Below, one piece after another: positions 55,315 through 64,000 of a stretch of DNA of 64,000 nt. Source of the stretch: Limnoperna fortunei (taxonomy: Eukaryota > Mollusca > Bivalvia > Mytilida > Modiolidae). Under the pieces are notes generated by a model, which saw only the letters and a list, made by a program, of their open reading frames with translations, was not told the origin of the DNA and searched no databases. Numbering within the stretch: the first letter of the stretch is position 1; each line of letters opens with the position of its first letter. The stretch spans positions 66,829,898 through 66,893,897 of the forward strand of contig OX104123.1 of NCBI GenBank assembly GCA_944474755.1, given 5' to 3'. The position numbers and the translations under genes are program-made.

Positions 55315-56440
55315 GTGAAGTTACTGGAACAGAGTATAAACATGGACTTTCCCGAACACTTAATTGAGGACAAAAGAGAAAACTCTGTCGAGGATGACAA
55401 GTTTATGCGTAAAGTGACAAACTCGTTTAAAATGGAAGAAGGGAATTGTAGTATCTTATTGCCGTTTAGGAATGTTAACGTATGTTTTCCCAATAACGCA
55501 CAACAGTGTCTACAGAGATTAAACAATGTAAAAGGCAAGTTTTTGAGAAATACAGACTTTAAAACTGATTATTTAGAATTCATGTCCAAGATCATTGAAA
55601 AGGGATACGCAGAGCAAGTTTCTCTGGATCAACTTAGTAGAAATGATGGAAGAGTGTGGTACCTGCCACATCACGGCATATATCCGAAAACACATTAGAG
55701 TGGTTTTTAATTGTTCAGCCAAGTTGATGGGAACATCTCTAAACCAACAGTTGCTACAAGGTCCTAATTTAGCAAACAATTTGTTAGGGGTACTGATAAG
55801 ATTTAGACAAGAAAATATTGCATTAGTAGGAGACGTAGAATCCATGTTTTATCAAGTAAAAGTTCCCGTCGAAGAAAGAGACTACTTGCGATTCTATTGG
55901 TGGAAAGATGGTGATACTGAAACTGAGCCTGTGGAATACAGGATGACTGTGAACATATTTGGAGCTACATAATCACCAGGATGTTGTAATTTTGCACTTC
56001 AACACATTGCGAAAGACTAATGTAGTCAAGATAATTTTGATGACTCAACTGTATTGAACACTATGTCTAGAAACGTATACGTAGATGACTGTTTAACATC
56101 AATTGATACTGAGGACAAAGCGATAGAAGTTATTCGAAATATTAGTTTAGTGTGTAGTAAAGGTGGATTTAAGATGGCGAAATGGATGTCAAACAGTCAA
56201 GCTGTTATCGATTCAGTACCGGAAAGTGATAGATCTGCAAATGGTAATAAAATCGACTTAAATGTAGATAGCCAAATCGAGCGTGCCTTGGGAGTGTATT
56301 GGTTCATTGAGAATGACAAACTTGGATTTCAGATTAGTACAAAACAACCTACAACACGTGGAATGCTCCGTTTAGTCAGTTCAGTATATGATCCCTTAGG
56401 TATAGCGTCACTATTCGTATTAGTAGCAAAAATCATCCTA
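55315..56440 (+). pseudogene. BEL element 2 reverse transcriptase
   Basis: Three frames cover RT: MEEGNCSILLPFRN to WYLPHHGIY (55315-55698), [21 protein letters not shown] to VNIFGAT (55695-55972), and NVYVDDCLTSIDTEDKA to [11 protein letters not shown] (56054-56440). YVDD is kept. A stop after GAT and shifts between frames kill it. The coding sequence is cut at VAKIIL by the LINE insert, and the same reading resumes at 57124 with QKLCRDGLGWDEE. Confidence 0.88.
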
Positions 56441-56478
56441 TGTGCAGTTAGGCACATAGGATGATTTTTGCTACTAAT
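56419..56478. repeat. Perfect 27-bp inverted repeat with 6-bp loop
   Basis: Arms 56419-56445 and 56452-56478. The left arm is BEL coding sequence; the right arm is its inverted copy at the start of the LINE insert. Confidence 0.93.
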
Positions 56479-57110
56479 GTTTGACATCCATTTCGCCATC
56501 TTAAATCCACCTTTACTACACACTAAACTAATATTTCGAATAACTTCTATCGCTTTGTCCTAACTGCACATGCGGACAAGTTGAAACCTCATCACATTTC
56601 CTCTTAAATTGTACAAAATATGATACCATTAGAGAGGAACTAATATTATCAATCCCATTTTCAATTCCAATTGATTCCCACCTTTTACTTTTCGGGTCAA
56701 ATTTACTAAATACAATCCAAAATAAAGAAATCTTTTTAAAAGTCCAGAAGTTTATTTTAAAAAGCAAACGATTTGTCACTTCTCTAGAAAAATAATTTTA
56801 AAGTTGCATACATTTCATCCAACATCCTAATGTTTTTGTTTTACTATTAATGTTGTCATAATTCTATGTTTTTCTTCTACATTATATATAGCATGTATAT
56901 TATACCTTGTGATTTTTATTACTAATGTATGTTGAAACCACACAAGCATGCAAATAACTGTTACGAGCTTTTACTTTATGTGATATATATTTATTTAGGA
57001 GATGGATTAATATAAGCTGTTTCAGCTTGTTTCCAAATCCTTTTGTGTTATAATTTGTATTGTGATATGTATTTGCAATTGCAAGATTTCAAATAAAATA
57101 TGTTTAAACT
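56441..57110 (+). mobile_element. 5'-truncated LINE with fold-back 5' junction
   Basis: TSD AAAAATCATCCTA at 56428-56440 and 57111-57123. From about 56563 it holds the last 75 or so codons of a non-LTR ORF2 (CTCGQVETSSHFLLNC, a C-x-C...H...C end) and a 3' untranslated region ending AAATAAAATATGTTTAAACT. Before that, 56452-56562 is not LINE but inverted copies of neighbouring BEL sequence. A different LINE family from the copies at 20-38 kb. Confidence 0.85.
56479..56562 (-). repeat. Inverted copy of BEL RT sequence 56113-56196
   Basis: About 84 bases matching the reverse complement of the RT segment after the YVDD motif. It directly follows the right arm of the 27-bp inverted repeat. Confidence 0.9.
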
Positions 57111-57123
57111 AAAAATCATCCTA

Positions 57124-59249
57124 CAGAAACTTTGTCGAGATGGATTAGGCTGGGATGAAGAAATCTCATCAAAAGAGGTAGTAAGTTGTATTAAGTGGAT
57201 CGAACAGTTTAAATGTCCAGAAAATGTCACTATAGATAGATGCTACAAGCCAAAATCATTTTAAGTAGGGACTTGTGACCTAAATTGCTTTGCAAGACGC
57301 TAGAGATAAAGGATATGGATGTGTATTTTATCTCAGACTAGTTGATAAACACAAACATTCTCTGTTAATTCTTATTAGGAACATCAAGAGTAGCACCGTT
57401 GAAAACCGTCACGATTCCAAGAATGGAGCTCACCGCAGCAACTACACTTTGTCAGATTATGTCGAATGATCACTCAAGAAATTGAATATAAGATAGACTC
57501 CATATTCTTTTGGACTGATAGCACGTCTGTGCTAAGGTATATAGCAAATACAAAACACACGCTTTCACACTTTTGTTTCCAACAGATTAGCAGTAATTAG
57601 AGAAGGCTCCGACATATAACAGTGGAATTATATCGAAAGTAGTTCAAACCCAACTGACCTAGCATTACGTGAGGCTAATTTGGACAAGTTTTGTATGAAT
57701 CGTCAGTGGTTTACAGGACCGGAGTTCCTTCGGACAGAAGAAACTAGTTGGCCGATCAAAGGATATGACTTGACTATCCCAAGCGATGATAAAGAGGTTA
57801 AGAGACAGAATCCTGCATGTGTGACAGCGATCACGGACAATGAAGGTATGTAGAGATTTCTATATCATTTCTGAGACTGGAAAAAGCTCAGGAAAGTGAC
57901 TGCTTGGTTTGTGAAGTTCAGGCGAAATCTATGGAAGTCGAGTAGAAAGGAGCAGGATAAATTAGAGCTAAGTGACTCAAATTCTAACTCACAATCTGTG
58001 GAAATTATGGAGGGTGCAGAAAGATCTATAATTACAGATGTTCAGAAAACACATTTCAGTGATGAAATTGAGAGCTTGAGAAACGGAAAAGGAAATCTCG
58101 AAGTGAATTCGAAATTGCGAAAGTTGGATCCATTCATAGATGACCAGTCAGGATTGTTAAGGGTAGGAGATAGATTAGAACAGGCTGACATTGAGTATGA
58201 TTCAAAGCATCCTATAATTTTGCCTTGAGATCATGGTGCAAGGTTGATCATTGAGAAGATTCATAGAGGAATTGGCCATTTGGGAATGAACTCAGTTATG
58301 ACTGTTTTAAGGCAGAAGTATTGGGTATAAGGTGCTAAAAGAATCATCAAAAGCTAAGTTTCAAAATGTGTCTTCTGTAGAAAGTATCAAGGGAAACCTG
58401 AAAATCAGAAAATGGCAACCCTTCCTAAGGAGACGACCTGTCATTTACACGAGTAGGAATTGACCTGTTCGGTTATTTTGAAGTACGGCAAGGAAGGAGA
58501 ATAGTTATAAGATATGGTGTTATCTTTACTTACTTGAATATCAGAGCCATACATCTTAAGTTAGCGTATTCGGAACAAACTTTGTAGGATTTGAGAGAGG
58601 AGATTCAAAGGTGGAACAATCATCAGATAAGTAACTTCATGCTACAGAGATATATTGAATGGGAATTCAACCCAACAGCCGCATCCCATTTTGAAGGCGT
58701 GCGGGAACGGCTCATCCGCTCCGTGCGCAAGGTACTTTATTCAGTTATGCAGGAGCAAAAGATTCGATTGTCAGATGAAGGACTCAATACTTTGTTTTGT
58801 GAAGTTGAGAGCATTTTGAACGGAAGACCAATCACTGAACTGTCAGATGATATCTCATATTTGAATGTGTTAACACCCAATCATTTGATTCTTCAGCGAT
58901 TAGGAGAGAGGATTCCACCCTTGCTATTTGAAAAGACGGATTGTTATGCGGTAAGACGCTAGAAACAAATACAATATCTTGCAGACCTTTTTGGAGCAGA
59001 TGGCGTAAACAATATTTGCCTTTACTACAAAGCAGACAGAAATGGACAAATAAAACTAGAAACATGTACGTTGAAGACATCGTGTTGTTAGTAGACAATA
59101 CGCCTAGGAATGCCTGGAACGTTGGCCGTAAATTGGAAGTTCTACCAGATAAGAACAATGTTAACCGTATTGCGAAAGTTAAATCCCAATATTCAACTTT
59201 GACTCGTCCTGTTACGAAATTGTGTCTTCAGTTGGAAAATGATTGTTGA
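57124..59249 (+). pseudogene. BEL element 2 RNase H and integrase remains
   Basis: RNase H pieces: VAPLKTVTIPRMELTAATT-like at about 57390-57440, FWTDSTSVLRYIANT near 57510, and NPTDLALREAN near 57650. Integrase: SKLRKLDPFIDDQSGLLRVG (58100-58170), GIGHLGMNSVMTVLRQKYW (HHCC, with stops), DLFGYFEV, then a loss at about 58570 that removes the second catalytic Asp region. FEGVRERLIRSVRKVLY carries the Glu end, and the C-terminal domain runs to TGA 59247-59249. Inactive. Confidence 0.85.
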
Positions 59250-59264
59250 GATCCCACCGTTGTC

Positions 59265-60250
59265 GCCAAAATGTAGAGACTTATATAAAGAGACTGTTTA
59301 AAATTTTGATATTGACAATTGTATTTTTATTGGTCTTACTGTTATATTTGGTAATGCATTTTGTAGAAAGGCAATTAAGGGGCTGGTATGAAGGGACCAA
59401 TTCATAACTCCTTTGTCGGTCCGGATTCGTTTTGGAAATTTTGTATTTTATTGTGATAAAAGTGATGTTTTATTCCCCTATACTTTTGTTACCCTTAAGA
59501 TTATGGAAAATTTGGAATATTTTTAGACATTTAAAGGTCTTATCTTTATTAATTAAGATGCTAGAAGATATAAAATACGGTATGTTTATTTGTCAGATAT
59601 TTTTGAACCTTTTTTTACTTGTTTTTGAATAGAAAAATTTGCTTGAAAATTCCAAAAGTTATAAATATTCAGTTTCTCAGCCAGTTTATAATTTTTAAGA
59701 GTGTTTCAAGGTATTTTGCATTGTTTTTGGATATTCTCACATTGTTGGTATAAGTTAACATATGTGTGTGATAACCTTGCGAACAAACTCGCAGCAGAAT
59801 TAACAATTCGCAGAGTATTCGCTTGAATTGTTCGCTACAAAGTATAAATTTCCATACGAAATACGAACATCCTGCGAATGTTTATTTTATAGTTAAATAT
59901 CAGTTCGATGGGTATTCAACATCATATAAACTGAGTGTACGCAACAAATGTTCGCCACAGGGGCGATTTGTTTGTAAGGGCTAGTATAAATACGGCCAAA
60001 GATCGGCATTTCATTCAGACTTTGGTTGGGTACTCGGAGCGTTAAAAGGTAACTTAGATTTATATCAATCGGAATTCAAAGGGCGCGTTGTTGTGTCTGG
60101 ATATCACCGCACAGCTTGAATAAGGCTCAAGGTAATAGATCTGAGACCTCATTGTATGGGAGCTTGACACCTAGAGGCGAATTGCTCAAGCGCATGGTAA
60201 TAGCTGTATTGGGTAGTCGCATGGACATTGAAAACCATTAAGCAAATTAT
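59265..60250 (+). repeat. Possible 3' LTR of BEL element 2
   Basis: Begins TGTAGAGACTTATATAAAG about 20 bases after the integrase stop and contains a promoter-like TATAAATA (59985-59992) with TTCAGACTTTGG 29 bases on. No second copy in the window, so the borders are guesses. Confidence 0.3.
59985..60020 (+). promoter_or_regulatory. TATA box with spaced initiator-like site
   Basis: GTATAAATACGG followed at about 29 bases by CATTCAGAC, a TCAG-type initiator. The spacing suits RNA polymerase II. It may be the promoter of the putative BEL LTR. Confidence 0.4.
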
Positions 60251-60637
60251 CTTGGTGTTAAACACAACGTTCTCCTTTTTGAAAATAAGAGTTATTATTA
60301 ACGAGAGCCATACTTATCCAGGAATTAACCTGGTACGAACCCAAAGAAACATGTAACATTTTATTCTTGAGTGTCTTGATATAATATCTAAGTGGAAGCA
60401 TAATGAATAATTTTTCATGTATGTGTACTATTAAATATATGCACAAACCAATTGTATATGTTCTAATGTTATATTATACATATATATATAATAATAATAA
60501 TAAATATTGAATGTTTTTCTGATGACTTGATAAATCTCTTAATCATTATGACATATATTGCATAATATAGAAAAGGTTAATTTTCTAGAAATAATTTTAG
60601 TAACAGTAACAAAAAACCGTGTATATTATCTAGCTAC
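60251..60637. other. Noncoding spacer
   Basis: No gene seen; a short ATA run near 60480. Confidence 0.4.
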
Positions 60638-61915
60638 CTGTATGGTTGTCCCAGTGCAATCGATTAATCAAAAACACTGTTTTTAAAGAAATCAGGATCT
60701 CTATTCAAGCAGTACTCATGTAATGCACATGCATTATCATAAACAACTATCTTGGGTGCTGAAAATTAAGAAGAAAATATTTGATATAAAAGCAAGAAAA
60801 ATTAACTAAAAGATTAATCTTTTGTGGCTTGGCATTTCATGTACTACGCATAACCAAGAATTCCACTGACTTGGTAGTATTTTCAGCAAGACAATGAGAA
60901 AGCATATTCTGTGAGTGTAAATTGTCAAATGAATACACTTAGTTTTAGATAAAGATAGAACCATTCAACTAACTGCATGATTAATTTTTGAAAGCTTATG
61001 GTTATATCAATACTTTGTCTATATATAGTTGAGTATTTTCTTGTATATTCAAGCAAAGATATGATCACCATGGTTTTAATTTTTGTTGCTGTATAAATTG
61101 TACTCTAGAAGAAAATTTGGACAATGTTTGGTCTTAACTTAAAAAAGGATGCATGTTAACAACATTGTCAGGAGAATCTTTACGTCACCTACAAAACAAT
61201 GTAGGATGACAATATGGGTACCAGCTCAAGATTCAGTAATACAACAAAGCACTTGACAATGACACCAAAAGTAGATATACTCTTATTTAAAACTCTGTCA
61301 ATAGCATCTTTAATGTCCCTGTTCCTTGGGATATTTCTAGCGTAGTTCTTAATAGTGGAGGTGTTTGTATGTGTGTTAAGTAGATGCCACAATAAAATGT
61401 TATTTACTGTTTCTTACCTGTGGAAAACCTGGTTTTGAAAATGGTAAAGGGAATATTTGGAGATGCATTTGATGGCATCACTTGGAATCAATAACAGACA
61501 CCTAAATATAAATTAAAAGATACATGTTCTTTCCATATTTTTTGTGTACATGTAATAACCATGTTGTTCAATTTATCTGCATAAAGATTCAAATGAAAAA
61601 AACTTTGTACCCACACTCTTAGAAAGACCTAAGTTAGCACATATATTTATGATTATGCATCAATCAAATTTGTTATCTTTAAACTAGTAACATTTTGTAA
61701 CAACCAAACACGCACACAGAGAAAAACTGAATTAAAAAAAAATAATGCAGCTTTATCATGTTTATATCCCCTTAACATGGCATCCTGGTCAATATCCTAA
61801 GCGGCCTTGGCTTCATGGCAAATGAATAAGCAAGGAATTTCATACTTATTGAAAGACAAGAAATAAAATAAGTTTTTTGATATTTTTATATTTCAAATAT
61901 TCAAAGAAACATTAA

Positions 61916-62142
61916 GGGGTCATCCATAATTGTCAGCATTTTTCACAAGTTTGCAAAGAGCACTCTTTTTGAAAACCCCCTCCCTCCCTCCAAAAGAGTT
62001 CGTCAACATTTTTGCAAGTCTGCACATCCACATTACCGGAAGTTTAAAGAACGTACCGAAAAAATGTTGAAATTGAAACCCCCTCCCCCCTATAGTGTTC
62101 TTTGCAAACTCGTGAAAAATGTTGACAATTATGGATGACCCC
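61916..62142. mobile_element. Harbinger-like MITE, 227 bp
   Basis: Ends GGGGTCATCCATAATTGTCA and its inverted partner, with about 45-50 bp of near-perfect terminal inverted repeat. Flanked by a 3-bp TSD TAA (61913-61915 and 62143-62145), which fits the TWA target of PIF/Harbinger elements. Noncoding. It lies in the intron between KDZ exons 2 and 3. Confidence 0.75.
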
Positions 62143-63013
62143 TAAAATATTCAGAAAGTAAAAAATAAATTCGAACGTAAAAATTTAATCTTTTAATGTT
62201 GACGTCATAATTATTAAAAACATTCTTTCATTCATGAAATGATGAAAACATTTACATGAGTGTATAAATGTCATAAAATTAAGTCATTACAGGACCAAAA
62301 GGACTTGTAAATCTTTGTTCATAGCAAAATGTTGAAGATAATGCATGTGTATGAACTTTCCTGTAGGGAACTAAAATACTCACCATGTGTACAATATAGG
62401 GTAAAAATTCCTGGTAGGAGTGAAGGATGTCCCTTGAATGTCTTTTTGCAGGTTTTATCTGCTTTTCTTTTATCCATAGGATAATGTCCTCGACCTCTTA
62501 ATTTGGGCAGTGATGGAAAGAAGGCCATTCCCTCATCGTGGGTATCAGGTAAAAATTCCTGTTGGTTTCCATAGTGTTGAAAAGGAACAACTGCTAATTC
62601 CCATAGCTCTTCCAACAGTGGACGAATCTCAGGAGGAGCTGAAGATCCTGTTGATTCTTCGAACAAGTTAAAAAGAACTGGTACATATGTATGCAAGTTC
62701 TGCCACTTTATGGGATCTTTTTTTATATCCTCTCCATTCACTAAGGGTGGATGTATCCACATACAGGAGATTTAGAAGACAATGAAGTTATGAACTCCAT
62801 ACAGTGCCTAGGCAACTTTAGAGTCCCATCATCAACTGACTTGAGAAATAAGCTGAGTGTTGGTGACTCAGCTGACAATTTCTTTAACAACTCTTTTTCT
62901 CATCAGATGTTAACTGTTTACTATGTTTCCCTCTAACAACTGTTCCACCTGTAGCATATCTAAACAGCAACTTCCTCAGTTCAGCATCAGGAAGGAACAC
63001 ACGTTCTTTAAAA

Positions 63014-63554
63014 CTAAAATTATAAAATGTATGATATGATTTATTCTGAAATTAAAAAAACTAAGAGGAACAAACCTTATCACTACATAATTACAATTAG
63101 CATTTTGTTTTTAAACGTGTATTATTATTGTTGTTATAGAAATTTTTAGTCTTTGTGTAAGTGGGAGAAATGAAACAAAAAGACCCCAAAATATCTTATC
63201 GGGAGTTGAATATTTCCTAATAACACCTATAAGCACTTATTTCTCCCACAAAAGTAAGATTTTGGGAGATAGCTTCATTATAACTCAACAACAAAATATT
63301 TTAATGTCACTGGTATATGTCAAAAATAAACATCAGTATTGATGGTTATCATTGGTTACTTAAACTGCCACTTAAAAAAGCTACAAACATGTATTCTAAA
63401 TCATATGTTGTAAACAAAGACTGCATAATGACGACAAAATTAAATGAATTCTATGTACACATTTCTGCCTGAAGCTAAATTTTATTTACCTGTAGAAACT
63501 ATGACATAACTATTCTAACATTATACACATTAAACTCATAATTATTATTATTAC
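63014..63554 (-). other. Intron of the KDZ pseudogene
   Basis: GT-AG intron between KDZ exons 1 and 2. A GGGAG(A/T)-containing inverted pattern lies at about 63165-63270 (GTGGGAGAAATGAA / TTATTTCTCCCACA). Confidence 0.6.
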
Positions 63555-64000
63555 CCTGATTTTTTATTGGGGCCATCATCTTTATGGCTTTCTTGATTTT
63601 TCCATGTCCACATTCTCCTCTGGAACGACAGCGATGTACCATCACAAATAACTATATCTGGACCATTGTCACCAGGGCACTGTGGGCAAGAAAATCCTTG
63701 GGTATAGTCAATATCTAATAAACTTAGTTAAGACAACCATGCAGCTCGCAACTTGTGATAGGAGAATTCTTCCATTATGTTAGTGTTTCCATAATCTTGG
63801 TGATCGTCTACAAATACTGAGTAGAATGTGTATAGAGGTCTTCTAAAATGATAAAGAAACGCACAAGTTAGTAAGTTAGTTAGGAGGCCCAACTGTGAAT
63901 TTGATGGTCGCAATACATTTTTACAGTCAATGCTTAGCAGGGACTGTAATAAAGATATTTTAAGACCATAAAATTTACCAAAAAATGTTTACTGATTTTT

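Larger units (their letters stand above)
52300..59249 (+). mobile_element. BEL/Pao element 2, heavily decayed
   Basis: Plus-strand remains of a full BEL/Pao coding region with many stops and shifts: gag (about 52300-54560), retropepsin-like region (about 54760-55260), RT (55315-56440), [LINE insert 56441-57110], RNase H (57124-57880) and integrase (57896-59249). A bivalve repeat interrupts gag (about 54003-54235). No LTR pair is recognised; the sequence after 59265 may be a 3' LTR. It differs in sequence from the 17-40 kb BEL element. The fragment at 11448-12229 belongs to this family. Confidence 0.88.
60638..63842 (-). pseudogene. KDZ-type (Zisupton-like) transposase, four exons
   Basis: Minus-strand exons 63842-63555, 63013-62384, 61501-61418 and 60758-60638, all with GT-AG borders and matching phases. 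Exon 1: FSCPQCPGDNG then DIVICDGTSLSF (zinc pair and first Asp region). Exon 2: GYIHPPLVNGED, then HPSLLPGIFTLYCTHG. Exon 3: MPSNASPNIPFTIFKTRFS. Exon 4: KIVVYDNACALHEYCLNRDP, the family's YDNAC signature. Lesions: stop TAA in exon 1 (near 63729), one-base shift in exon 2 (near 62905), TGA for Gly in exon 3, one-base shift in exon 4 after FFKNSVF. The start and end exons are not in view. This family cuts and pastes DNA; this copy is dead. Confidence 0.85.

Noticed and set aside
60258..60446. Fifth exon of the KDZ transposase
   Set aside because: The open frame lacks the expected NSQ/EQ-type residues and usable splice sites.

Overview
The window looks like nuclear DNA from a bivalve mollusc. 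The clues are AT-rich sequence, introns with GT-AG borders, a small secreted C1q-domain gene, and SINEs whose 3' tails match molluscan repeats. It is dominated by transposable elements in many states of decay. Only one host gene is complete: a three-exon C1q-domain gene at 15721-17105. A second, weak host-gene candidate starts at 44799. There is no sign of bacterial DNA, CRISPR, rRNA or a functional tRNA.

Layout. (1) 1-4117: 3' half of a Ty3/gypsy element. Its integrase ends in a PHD finger. The env position holds an extra reading frame (C2H2 finger plus a TatD-type metal-dependent hydrolase), followed by a polypurine tract and a 262-bp LTR. (2) 4118-8423: noncoding DNA with small repeats, a NADAR-domain remnant and an SGNH-hydrolase pseudogene, both on the minus strand. 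(3) 8424-12229: a decayed Tnp2/CACTA-like transposase, an inverted LINE 5' end and a BEL/Pao integrase fragment. (4) 12230-15720: repeats and a SINE with target-site duplication (TSD). (5) 15721-17105: the C1q gene. (6) 17630-40680: one BEL/Pao element on the minus strand. It has near-identical LTRs (17635-18563 and 39762-40675) and a 5-bp TSD (ATACA), and it has been opened up by one SINE and four copies of one LINE family, all on the plus strand. Ahead of gag this BEL element carries an SGNH-hydrolase-like reading frame. (7) 41047-43700: a second Tnp2-like copy. (8) 44799-52123: the candidate host gene, whose first intron would hold a SINE and a Ngaro-type tyrosine-recombinase retrotransposon (46147-51481) with split direct repeats A1-B1-A2-B2. 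(9) 52300-59250: a badly broken second BEL/Pao element, itself hit by a LINE fragment with a fold-back 5' junction. (10) 60638-63842: four exons of a KDZ-type (Zisupton-like) transposase pseudogene on the minus strand, with a Harbinger-like MITE in one intron.

The recurring theme is accessory enzyme domains attached to or lying beside retroelements: TatD in the Ty3 element, SGNH in the BEL element, and SGNH plus NADAR near 7 kb. The two LTR-element cases are the best candidates for an undescribed system. They sit at fixed places inside elements whose LTR boundaries can be read directly, and the TatD frame keeps all its metal-binding residues. The LINE and the SINE share both a 3' tail and a short 5' start, which suggests the SINE uses this LINE's machinery.
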